Positions 12,180 to 31,400 of a stretch of DNA of 64,000 nucleotides are shown here, one piece after another; the first letter of the stretch is position 1; each line of letters starts with the position of its first letter. The stretch comes from Effrenium voratum. Lineage: Eukaryota > Sar > Dinophyceae > Suessiales > Symbiodiniaceae. Both the position numbers and the translations under genes were made by a program. The notes under the pieces were generated by a model. That model worked only from the letters and a program-made list of their open reading frames with translations, was not told where the DNA came from and did not search any database. The stretch lies in the NCBI GenBank assembly GCA_963377175.1, contig CAUJNA010000599.1, forward strand, positions 62,001 through 126,000, given 5' to 3'.

Positions 12180-14030
12180 GCATGTTGTAGAATCGACAAC
12201 ATTTCTCGTCGATTCGACAACATTTCCGGAAATCTCATCGACTCGACAATATTTCTCGTCGATTCGACAACATTTCCGGAAATCTCGTCGACTCTTTCCG
12301 GTAATCAACTCGACAACATTTCTCGTTGATTCGACAACATTTCCGGAAATCTCGTCGACTCGACAACATTTCTCGTCGATTCGACAACATTCCCGGAATT
12401 TGCGTCGACTCGACAACATTTCTCGTCGATTCGACAACATTTCTCGTCGATTCGACAACATTTCCGGAAATGTCGTCGACTCGACAACATTTCTTGTCGA
12501 TTCGACAACATTTCCGGAAATCTCGTCGACTCGACAACATTTCTCGTCGATTCGACAACATTTCTCGACTCGACACCATTTCTCGTCGATTCGACAACAT
12601 TTCCGGAAATCTCGTCGACTCGACAACAACATTCTCGGAATTTGCGACAACATTTCTCGTCGATTCGACAACATTTCCGGAAATGTCGTCGACTCGACAA
12701 CATTTCTGTCGATTCGACAACATTTCCGGAAATCTCGTCGACTCGACAACATCTCGATTCGACATCGACAACATTTCTCGTCGATTCGACAACATTTCCG
12801 ACTCGTCGACTTTTCTCGTCGATTCGACAACATTTCTCGACTCGACACCATTTCTCGTCGATTCGACAACATTTCCGGAAATCTCGTCGACTCGACAACA
12901 TTTCTCGTCGATTCGACAACATTTAAAGACTCGACACCATTTCTCGTCGATTCGACAACATTTCCGGAAAATCCGGAAATGTTGTCGAATCGACAACATA
13001 TCTCGTCGATTCGACAACATTTCTGGAAAGGTTCGTCGGTTGGTGTTTTTTTCCGAAAAAAACTGCGAAAACACTTATTTTTTAGGCAAAAATGACAAAA
13101 AAACACTTATTTTTGTGCTCCAAACTGCGTGAAAACACTTATTGAAAAATGCTGCGCAAAAATGTTGTCGAATCGACAACATATCTCGTCGAATCGACAA
13201 CATTTTCAGAAATGTTGTCGAATCGACGAGAAATGTTGTCGAGTCGACGACATTTCCGGAAATGTTGTCGAATCGACGACATTTCCGGAAATGTTGTCGA
13301 ATCGACGAGAAATGTTGTCGAGTCGACGACATTTCCGGAAATGTTGTCGAATCGACGAGAAATGTTGTCGAGTCGGCGACATGTGCAATTTTCCACGGAA
13401 ACATGCAAGAGTTGTCGGCCCGACAGGAAATGTTGTCGGGTGGACGAGATTTCCGGAAATGTTGTCGAATCGACGAGAAATGTTGTCGAGTCGACAAAAT
13501 CTTCGAGAATGTTGTCGAGTCGAGAAATGTTGTCGAGTCGACAAGAAATGTTGTCGAGTCGACGAGATTTCCGGAAATGTTGTCGAATCGACGAGAAATG
13601 TTGTCGAGTCGACGACATGTTCAATATTCCACGGAAACATACAAGAGTTGTCGGCCTGACAGGAAATGTTGTCGAGTGGACGAGATTTCCGGAAATGTTG
13701 TCGAATCGACGAGACATGTTGTCGAATCGACGAGAAATGTGGTCGAGTCGACGAGATTTCCGGAAATGTCGTCGAATCGACGAGAAATGTTGTAGAGTCG
13801 ACAACATTTCCGGAAATGTTGTCGAATCGACGAGAAATGTTGTCGAGTCGAAGACATTTCCGGAAATGTTGTCGAATCGACGAGAAATGTTGTCGAATCG
13901 ACGAGAAATGTTGTCGAGTCGACGACATGTTAAATTTCCAAGCAAACATACAAGAGTTGTCGGCCCGACAGGAAATGTTGTCGAGTGGACGACATGTTCA
14001 GGAAATGTGTTTGATCCGACAACAAATGTA
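12180..14030. repeat. Two-armed inverted satellite array (GTCGATTCGACAACATTTC family)
   Basis: Left arm about 12180-12960: dozens of units reading TCGATTCGACAACATTTC alternating with CTCGTCGACTCGACAACA. Right arm about 13160-14030: the same words as reverse complement (GAAATGTTGTCGAATCGACG). A spacer of roughly 200 bp is A/T-rich with two copies of AAAACACTTATT. Units carry TCCGGAAA and GTCGAC palindromes. Several frames on both strands stay open for 200-370 codons because the unit lacks stops; I regard these as repeat artefacts. Confidence 0.9.
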
Positions 14031-14209
14031 GTCGAGCGACAACATGTTCAAATTCCTACTGGAAAAAATGAAAAAACAATGTCGACCTGACAAGAAATGT
14101 TGTCGAGCCGGGCACAGTTCGAATTCACTAGAAGTGCTGTCGAGTTGACCACATGTTCACAATTTCGCTCCCTGCTGGCACAGTGCTCATAAGACTCCAG
14201 AACATACCC

Positions 14210-14760
14210 AAGAATTTGTCCACTCCGAACGGGTACCCAAACAAGTTCCCGGAGCAACCAAGGTCACAACACAATGTATATACCACCCGAATCCCGGATG
14301 TTCCCAACCCAACCCAGCCCAATCCCAAGAGATCCCAAGTGTTTATGGCTTGGCTTGTCAAGGTCCACCACAAGGATTTACAATCCTGCATGGGCCTCAA
14401 ATCCCCTCTGAAATTGCTTGACTGTTGCCAAATGTCAAATTTCATTTGTCCAGGCCGAACGGGTACCAAAACAAGTTCTCGGTTCAAGCAAGGTCACAAC
14501 AATGTATATACCGCCCGAACCCCGGATTCAGCCCGAACCCAAGAGATCCCAAGTGTTTATGACTTGTCAAGGTCCACCACAAGGACTTACAATCCTGCAC
14601 GGGCCTCAAATCCCATCTGAAATTGCCTGACTGTTGCCAAATGTCAAATTTAAGTTGTCCAGGCCGAACGGGTGCCAAAACAAGTTCTCGGTTCAAGCAA
14701 GGTCACAACAATGCATATACCGCCCGCATCCCGGATGTTCCCAACCCAATTCAGCCCAAT
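14210..14760. repeat. Tandem repeat, about 209-230 bp unit, 2.5 copies
   Basis: The phrase CCGAACGGGTACC (GGTGCC in one copy) recurs near 14225, 14455 and 14664. Between copies the text AAGGTCACAACAATGTATATACC and a GTCCACCACAAGGA segment are conserved. No coding signal. It adjoins the right arm of the inverted satellite array. 14760-15046 shows no gene. Confidence 0.85.
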
Positions 14761-15046
14761 CAAGATCAGAAAGCAGCATCACTATCTGATATTTTTCACC
14801 GATAAAACTGATCCACCGGTTGATGATGTCAAAAAGGGTCAGGCGCAAAGTCGGGGCCGTTCTGTGACTGGCGTCCCATCTACCACATACCCGCAGGACA
14901 AGCGTGAAAAGGGCATGCGCTGTGCGCTTCTTGGTTTTCTTTTGCCAGCCAAAGGAATATCTGGCTATCACAGCGATTGAAATTGCCAACCGTACTGCGA
15001 TGAAAACATGTTTTTCCACGCACACGTGCCCCGCACTATGGGTCTC

Positions 15047-18000
15047 CTACATGTCTCTCCTGACCCGCTGCATGTGGGCAAGGGCAAATGTCAGCATGGC
15101 ATTGGAGCATGCTTGGTTAAAAGAATTCCCTGCCATTTGGCGAACATGCCCATCAGTCACTCCGATCATTTGCAAGGGCACGTCATGAAATCCAGCCGAA
15201 AGCGCCAAGTCCTTGTAGATGGCGACGCCTTGCGCCAGAAGGAGCTCCTGGCAGGCAACCATCGCGAGCAAACCCCGAAACCCCGAAATTCTTATTGAAG
15301 GGGTGTTCTTGATTTCAAAACTGGCCATCGCATTGAATCAACAAATGTCATGCAGTCAATCGGCGTCAGGTAGCTGAGATGACGGTGAGGAAATATTGAG
15401 TCTTTGCAATACAAAAAAGTAAGCAACCATTGGTGATGGTCTGCTCGGTCCAGCGCAAAGTGTTTGACAGACACGACGCAATTGGCGTGTGCCAGGAAAC
15501 AGCAAGAACTCAAACAGGGTCCTTGCAGGTCATAGGTCGGCCACACTTGACTGCCCACATCGTCGTAGTAGATGCCAACACGACTGGGAGCACGTGGCCG
15601 TAGTGGTCAAACAAGATTGGGCTTTGGTCCAGGTTGGCAGCAACTTCCTTGCCACGGCTCAGCAAGTCTTGCACCGCAGTCTGCTGCAACAGAAGGTTGA
15701 GGTTGACCTGCAAACCGGCTGGCTAACCCAACAGAAAGCGCCAAGGGGCCGCCAATGGGATAAAACAAAGCGCGTCCCCGGTCCATGCGCTGTGAATTTG
15801 GTTTAGCTAAAATGCCATTGCATGCAACGGGGGGGACAGAAAAAAAAACAATGCATTCGGCTGCAAAGATATGCGACTCGGTAACGGAAGAAGCATCGCG
15901 CTTTCACTTTGCCGAGTTGGCCACACGAGCACCCAACACGAATACTAGTGTAAAACGAAAGACGGTCCGAGCAGCGCCTGTGAAGATGGGGAGAGCAGCT
16001 CCACGAACTCGCTGCTCGGGCTCTTCATCCGCGCAGCTGCCAATGATCGCCGCATCGCTTCAACCTGGTGGCGGGAGCTACGCGCTCACAGGGTCACCCT
16101 GCCCACACCTCCCCCAGCTCACTCAGGGTATGATGTCAAAAGATGTCATCCCCTGAAACCAAGAAAAAGTTGCGTGGGAAACTGCGTTCTTCATGGAGTA
16201 GGTTTCAGTTCAGTTCAACTGTTTGGAAACACTGAAACACAAACATCCTCGCACAGCCTCCTCAACACCTGCCCACACCTCCCCCAGCTCACTCAGGGTA
16301 TGATGTCAAAAGATGTCATCCCCTGAAATCAAGAAAAAGTTGTGTGGGAAACTGCGTTCTTCATGGAGTAGGTTTCAGTTCAGTTCAACTGTTTGGAAAC
16401 ATTGAAACACAAACATCCTCGCACAGCCTCCTCAACACCTGCCCACACCTCCTCCAGCTCACTCAGGGTATGATGTCAAAAGATGTCATCCCCTGAAACC
16501 AAGAAAAAGTTGCGTGGGAAACTGCGTTCTTCATGGGGTAGTTTTCAGTTCAGTTCAACTGTTTGGAAACACTGAAAACAAACATCCTCGCACAGCCTCC
16601 TCGACAGGGGCGGTCAGGAAGACGTCACACCCACGTTGGCACGGCACAAACAGCTTGCTGATCGTGGACAGTTCACGTGTCAGCGTGTACCCGTTGTGGA
16701 CGAGGGCTGAGTAGCTGCGTCCTCTCTTGACTGGGAAGCCAAAGTCTGTGGGGTCCAACAGCGTATGGTGAAGGCAATGGTCTGACAAAAAGTTCGCCAG
16801 CACTCGTGGCTGGAACAGCTTGGTGCACTCGTGAAGGAAAAGCATCGGGGACAAGCACCGGGCCAAGCCAAGCATGATCCCGAACGGCAAGATGTAGTTC
16901 CCCATCAGCTGCTCACGGCCCTGGTTCATCGAGCTCCAGTCCTTGCAAACCGATCCAGCAACGAGGATCAGCTTCTTGCAGTTGAAGAGGCCCTGCACGT
17001 CCAACACCTTCTTGCCCACGCACATCACTCGGCGCCTGAAGGCTGACGGGCGCAAGATCATCATCATGGCCGCCAGCAAGTCTTCTCCTCCATCGTTGGC
17101 AGGATCTTGGGACTTATTGTTGCCCTTCTTCTTGGACACCTCGGTCTTGTCCTTCGCAGCTGCTTTGCGCTCTGCCTTCGCCTTGTCAACAAGGCCTTGC
17201 AACTCCGTGAGCACCTCCGGCCGCACAAAAGCGCACAGGTCCGGCACGACCACCTCTGGGGGATCACTGTGCTGAGTCAGAACTGACTGGCAAGAGGGGT
17301 CGATGTCGCAAGCGGCCGCAAAGACAGGCTTGCTGGGCAATGCTTCCGGTGGCTTCCCGTGGCTTGTCATTGCTTCGCAAACGGCCGACCAGCAGTTGAG
17401 TAGGCTAAGTTCTGCGCCGCCAAGGCCAGAGTACAAGCTGAGTAGTTTGCATCCATCGAGGTTCCGGGCCAGATTGTGCAAGGCATTGCTGTCAAAGTCC
17501 TCTGTGATGCGGTTCACATTCCTGCGCGCGAAGCCAAACAGGCCAGCCAGGTCTTTACAGTCCGTCATGACAGTGGCTGGTATCGTAGACGGTGCAGCGA
17601 AGGCATCACCATCGTGCTCTGTGGCAGACTCCAGCCTCAACTTGCGAGGGCTGAAAGCGGGACGTGCAACGTAGGCTGCATCTGTCTTTGAAGTAGAGTC
17701 AGTGCTGACGCTGTCGCTGCTGCTGCTGTTGCTGCTACTTTTGTTGCTTGCTGATGCGGCCTGGGAAGCTTTGGTGTCTTCCGCACTAGCCGCTGCTGCA
17801 GGCCTTTTGCGTGGGCGAGCCTTGCTGGTTGGCGCAACATCCTCGGCATTGTGGCTGGACGGCCTTTTCATAGGTGTCCTTCCCCGCCTTGGCTTTGGGC
17901 CAGCCACATTGGAAGCGCTCGCAGCGCTTGCGTCCGCCTCACCCGGCTGGGAAAGGAGTGGCTCCCCCGAAACAGGCGCGAAGGACATCAGCGACAGCTG

Positions 18001-18096
18001 GCCTGCAGGCGGCGGCTGGTCAAAGGGGTTCGGAACGCTCTTCTCCTTCTTGGCTTTTCTGGCGGAAGCCTTCGGCCTCCGACGCTTCGGCGGCAT
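15047..18096 (-). CDS. C-5 cytosine DNA methyltransferase-like protein, divergent dinoflagellate type
   Basis: Four exons: 18096-16597 (500 codons), 16064-15978, 15707-15522, 15247-15047 (TAG), all phase 0; about 656 residues. The start is the ATG of MPPKRRRPK. The first 160 residues are a basic, Ser/Ala-rich tail with several likely nuclear signals. The catalytic core follows the class order: motif I LYSGLGGAEL (about 221-230), motif II CDIDPSCQ (263-270), motif IV SVCKDWSSMN (382-391, candidate nucleophile Cys384), a motif VI position reading HEC instead of ENV, a motif VIII position FPVKRGRSY, and a C-terminal QMAGNSFNQ matching motif X. The usual Pro before the catalytic Cys is Val, so activity is uncertain. 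Donors are GC, GC and GA. The family would methylate cytosine in nuclear DNA using S-adenosylmethionine; related genes are reported from retrotransposons in Symbiodinium, but no reverse transcriptase is visible here. Confidence 0.8.
16101..16596. repeat. 170-bp tandem repeat in intron 1, duplicating the exon edge
   Basis: GCCCACACCTCCCCCAGCTC occurs at 16101 and 16271 (one base changed at 16441), giving three units with few differences. Each unit contains CCTCGCACAGCCTCCTC, the reverse complement of the last bases of exon 1 plus its GC donor, so the intron holds extra copies of its own 5' splice site. Confidence 0.9.
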
Positions 18097-19422
18097 GGCA
18101 GGGGGCGATTCGCACAAACCAAGTCTTCTGAACTTCTGATGGCACATTTGCACACACAATCATGGTGCTTGGACTTAGATTGCACAACCACGTAGCTCTG
18201 ACATGCCTGCCATGAACGAGGTTGAGATCAAGGATGGCCGCAGCGTAAGCGTCGGCGTCAGCTGTCATCAAACAATTAACAATTGTCAAGGCTCGAGGAC
18301 TCAAGTGATTCAAGGCCCAAAGGAATTCGTCAAATTTCCTCGAATGACCAAGTGACAATCGTTGCTCAAGGAACAGCGGCAAAAGCACACATGCAAGTCA
18401 CTCAAAGAACGGCTGACCTGCACAAGCGATCCAGCTCGGTCAACGTCAACACTCCAACGGTTGGGAATGAGAATGACTTGAGGGCTCGAATTCACCCATT
18501 CTACATAATGGCAAAGGTCCAAGGCGCCTTTTCCATCCTTTCCATGCATGGTTTGTAGCACGTGCATTCACAGGGGCCGCTGTAGTTTCCCCCCTCGCCG
18601 TCGCAGGGTGTCCAAAAACAAAGGCAATTGCTTTGATTGGCTTATTGAGCGTTCGTGGATTATGCGCTACAAGCAGCAGGAAGGGGAAACCTGAAATCAG
18701 GGTCCCTGGTGCCTGGTGCCTGGCGAACTCTAAACTGGCTCAACGCTTGAGGTGCCCTTTGGGCAGCCTGAACTTGTTTCAAGTTGCGAATGCCAGTAAC
18801 GCTCAGTAAAGATGGGACAGCTGCTTTTCAGGTCCAAAATCAAACGCTGACTGACTGTCAGTCCTAGGGCGGTTCATTTGTCGCCCAAACCTTGTCCAGG
18901 GAAGCGTGTGTCGGCAAATCTTTCTCCTCTGGGAGCTCCTGCCAGGAGTGCAATACAACCTTAAATGATTCAGCTTGGGCAACACCCGCTTGGTTCAAGG
19001 ATTGTGTTGCACGCCGGACATGGCAATTTCATAGATTTGCATTTCGCAGGTGTCTGCAGGGTTCCTTCATTGCGGGGGAAAAGAAACAAATAAGCTAGCG
19101 ATCGAACACGAACGAAGCGGTCCGTCTTCTTGTGGCGCTCTCTGCACGTTTCCATCGCAATGTCCGAGTCATTCTCTGGTTTCCAGCGGGCACCTTAGTT
19201 GGGCACCACACATTATGCCGTCTATGTCGCGTATTGCGGGTTGTTTTAGCCCGGAGCCACTTGGCAACTAACTAACAAACACGTGCAAAGCATTTTGGCA
19301 CAGACTTGCTAATGCGTGGCACGGCGCCAAGAAGCAACCACCATTTCAGCTTTCGGAGTACAACATCTTTGCTTGGCTGATTGATTTGGATGTCCTTCCT
19401 GCATTGTCGAAGTTTTCCGTCT
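18097..19422. other. Stretch upstream of the methyltransferase-like gene, no gene seen
   Basis: No exon-like frame with splice motifs. It should contain the promoter of the methyltransferase-like gene and the 3' end of the large gene to the right. No conserved promoter element can be named. Confidence 0.4.
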
Positions 19423-19850
19423 CGAGAACTGCGCCCCTTGTGCGCTCGGCAGATCACAAAAAATGTAGGGACCTTAATTAGCGGGGCTGCGAAAAGCGAC
19501 AGACTGCAACCCATTAACAATTTCACATGACAAAATAATGCACTCAGCCAACTTACCATCTGTGCAAACAGGGTTTGTGAGTGTTTCCTGGTCAGAACAA
19601 CATGAGCTGTGCTTGAGTGTCTGATTCTGGCCGAGAACTGCGCCCCTTGTGCGCTCGGCAGATCACAAAAAATGTAGGGACCTTAATTAGCGGGGCTGCG
19701 AAAAGCGACAGACTGATACCCAATAACAATTTCAATGACAATAATAACAATGCACTCAGCAACTTACAAACGATCTGTGCAAACCAGGGTTTGGTGAGTG
19801 TTTCCCGATGGTCAGGAACAACATGAGCTGAGGTGCTTGAGTGTCTGTTC
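19423..19850. repeat. Direct duplication of about 210 bp with exon-like content
   Basis: GAGAACTGCGCCCCTTGTGC and the following 80 bases occur at 19423 and again at 19633, with the preceding sequence also duplicated in diverged form. Read on the minus strand, each copy holds a segment ending at a GTAAGTTG donor and a following TTTTCGCAG acceptor. This looks like duplication of a terminal exon plus intron of the large gene. Confidence 0.75.
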
Positions 19851-19879
19851 TGAGCACTATGGGCGTTCTCCCAAACCAC

Positions 19880-28046
<8,167 letters not shown>

Positions 28047-28085
28047 GCGTCTGCTTGTGAAAGCTGTGCTCCGTGCAAGGATTTA

Positions 28086-28320
28086 GCTTGGTGTGTTGGT
28101 GGTGTTGCTGGTGTTGGTGGTGTTGGTGGTGTTGGTGGTGTTGGTGGTGATGGTGGTGTTGGTGGTGTTGGTGGTGTTGGTGGTGTTGGTGGTGATGGTG
28201 GTGTTGGTGGTGTTGCTGGTGTTGCTGGTGTTGGTGGTGTTGGTGGTGTTGGTGGTGATGGTGGTGTTGGTGGTGTTGGTGGTGTTGGTGGTGTTGGTGG
28301 TGTTGGTGGCGTTGGTGCTG
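28086..28320. repeat. (GGTGTT)n minisatellite with GGTGAT variants
   Basis: About 38 hexamers, mostly GGTGTT, with GGTGAT and GCTGGT at intervals, giving a higher-order period near 60 bp. It starts 40 bp upstream of the ATG at 28046, so it may be in the 5' leader or promoter of the large minus-strand gene. Open frames coding Gly-Val, Leu-Val or Thr-Asn polymers are artefacts. Confidence 0.9.
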
Positions 28321-28499
28321 CTGCTGGCATCATGTGTCATGTGGCATCTTATTTCTGTTGCAGTTTGCCTCGGAGGAATCAGTGAGTCTCATGGTCGCAG
28401 TTGCATGGTCCTTGATCCGGAAAAGGCGCTTCAGGAAGTGTTCAAACCAGTCCGCGAGTCGCGTGAAACACTTCTTGATTTGGAATAGGCTCCCCCCCT

Positions 28500-31400
28500 G
28501 AGCTCGTGCAATTTGGCACAACTCATGGCTTTCAATTGAAACCTCCAAAAGGGAACCGGGCAAATCCCAAATTGTGTTTTTCCTTTTCAATTCCCTTTAA
28601 GGCTCCAAACCACCCCGCACCCCACTCCCCCACACCCCACCCCACCCCCCCGCACCCCACCCCACCCCCAGATGTTGAAGATCTGAAGCGGTCGCTGCCT
28701 CCGCCGCGGTTTTTAGGGCTGCCGCCGCGGCTTCATCCTGAAAGTTCGCACTCCCCGAGCCCCTCTGGAATTCAAATTGCTCAGCCCAGCCATGGGCAAA
28801 AACAGGCACTTTCTGAACTTATGGCTTTAGATGTTATTAAAAAAAAAAAAAAAGTCCCAAGAGAAAGGAACAACGGTCGACCTGGGCAACTGGAATTCCG
28901 TAGTCTTACTCTCAGGCTTGCGGTTCGGCTACTGCCAAAGTGCTTGTTGAGGTTCCGCCCCATGCTTTGCGCCTGCTTTTGGAAGGGTACGCCTTTACCC
29001 TCCCCGAAGCGGTTCCATAGCTGCGCAGACTCTTCCGAAAGGGTATCTTTGTGACGCATGTGTTTTCAATTGGGTCTTAATCCGTGCCTTTCATGGCACA
29101 CAACCCACGCAGCGCATACCACGTACGCTGGGGATAGGTGCTGCTTGGGTTGAGGGTCCCATCCTGTCCCATCCGACTGGCCCAACTTAGGCCTAGTTAT
29201 CTCCCAGAAACGCTCGTAAATGTGAATGCGCCCGTTGATGCTCACGTCGCAGGTTAACATGGAACGCCAGACTGCCCCAAGAAGACTCCTCAATCATTTG
29301 TTTGACCCTAGCTTCAGCTTGCCATTTTTTGCCAGCATCCTTTCGGCTTCAGCTTTCGGCTTCAGCCCAGTCGAAACTTGACATGGTCAAGCAGAAACGA
29401 CATGCGACTCAATCCACACCTATGATCCTCAGGATGCGCGGTGTGGCCTTGAAGCGCAATATGAATTCATACAAGCCTAACACTTGCCTAAGAACGGGCA
29501 GGATCTGCAATAGGAGGCCCGCACGCTGCTGCAAAGGATAAATCTGCACGAGAAAACAACGGGATTCCATATCAAGGTGTGACAGCAGCCAGTTCAATCC
29601 TTCAACAACCGCTTCACTGGGCGTACCGGAAACAGTAGGTGCCATACATGAGGCACAAGTGATTTGGGGGAAACAACCTCACACGAGAGACTATCAACGC
29701 TAAACAATGCTATCTGACAAACAAAATGGCCCGCCCCAGCACAACTCATGACTTTCAATGGCAACCCCCAAAGAGGAACCGAGAAAATCCAAAAATTGGG
29801 GTTTGGCGTGTGAATTCCCGTTCAGGTTACAGACCCCCCGCTCCCCCGCACCCCACCCTAGACGTTGAAGAGTTGAAGCGACCGCCTGCCTCCGCCGCGG
29901 TTTTTAGGGCTGCCGCCGCGGCTTTATCCTGAAAGCTCGCATTCCCCGAGCCTTTCTGGAATGAATTGCTCAGCCCAGCCATGAAAACAGGCACCTTGTG
30001 AACTTCTGGTTTTAGATGCTAAATTTGAAAAGAGACCCCCCGAACAAAGGTCGACCCGGGCAACTGGGATTCCGCAGTCTTACTCTCAGGCTTGCGGTTC
30101 GGCTACTGCCAAAGTGCTTGTTCAGGTTCTGCCCCATGCTTTGCGCCTGCTTTTGGAAGGGTACGCCTTTACCCTCCCCGAAGCGGTTCCATAGCTGCGC
30201 AGACTCTTCCGCAAGGGCATCTTTGTGACGCATGTGTTTTCAATTGGGTCTTCATCCGGGCCGCCCATGGCAGGCAACCCAAGCAGTGCATATCACGTAC
30301 GCTGGGGATAGGTGCTGCTTGGGTTGAGGGTCCCGTCCGACTGGTCCAACCTTGGCAAAGTAAGATTTACCTCCCAGAAACGCTCGTAAACGTGAATGCG
30401 CAGGTTGATGCTCATCTCGAGGATTAACATGGAACGCCAGACTGCCCCAAGCAAACTCCTCAATCCGTTGTTTGGGGGTTTCTAGCTAATCTGCGCAGTG
30501 CCCTAGCTTCAGCTTGACATACATGAGTCACTGTGTGATTTGGGGGGGACGATCTCACACATGAGATTGTCAACGCTAAACACTCCTGTCTGACAAACAA
30601 TGGCCCCGCCCAAACACAACTCATGGCTTTCAAGTGGAACCTCCAAAAGGGCACCCGGACAAATCCCAAATTGGGTGTTCCGTGTGAATTGCCTCTAAGG
30701 CTCCAGAACCCCCCGCCCCCCCGCTCCCCCGCACCCCACCCTAGACGTTGAAGAGTTGAAGCGACCGCCTGCCTCCGCCGCGGTTTTTAGGGCTGCCGCC
30801 GCGGCTTCATCCTGAAAGTTCGGACTCCCCGGGCCCCTCTCGAATACAAAACGCTCAGCCCAGCCATGGGCAAAATAGGCACCTTGTGAACTTCTGGTTT
30901 TAGATGTCAAATTTGAAAAGAGACCCCCCGAACAAAGGTCGACCCGGGCAACTGGGATTCCGCAGTCTTACCCTCAGGCTTGCAGTTAGGCTACTGCCAA
31001 AGTGCTTGTTCCGAGCTTTGTGCCAGTTTTTTGAAGGGTACGCTGATACCCTTCCCCGAGCGATTCCATAGCTGCGCAGCCTATTTGGGGAGGGTATCTT
31101 TGTGGCGCATGTATTTTCAATTGGGTCTTCATCCGGGCCGCCCATGGCAGGCAACCCAAACAGTGCATATCACGTACGCTGGGGATAGGTGCTGCTTGGG
31201 TTGAGGGTCCCGTCCGACTGGTCCAACCTTGGCAAAGTAACATTTACCTCCCAGAAACGCTCGTAAACGTGAAGGCGCAGGTTGATGCTCATCTCTTAGG
31301 TTAACATGGAACGCCAGACTGCCCCAAGCAAACTCCTCAATCCGCTGTTTGGGGGGTTTCTAGCTAATCTGCGCAGTGCCCTAGCTTCAGCTTGACATAC

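Noticed and set aside
11982..14090. Frames of 200-374 codons in the inverted satellite array
   Set aside because: Open on both strands in several frames at once, composed of the repeat word only, and mirrored between arms; not protein coding by any internal evidence.
17702..18139. Plus-strand frame of 145 codons starting with a Leu run
   Set aside because: Antisense shadow of the Ser-rich N-terminus of the methyltransferase-like gene.
28086..28385. Gly-Val-rich protein frame upstream of the large gene
   Set aside because: Direct translation of the GGTGTT minisatellite, open in several frames.
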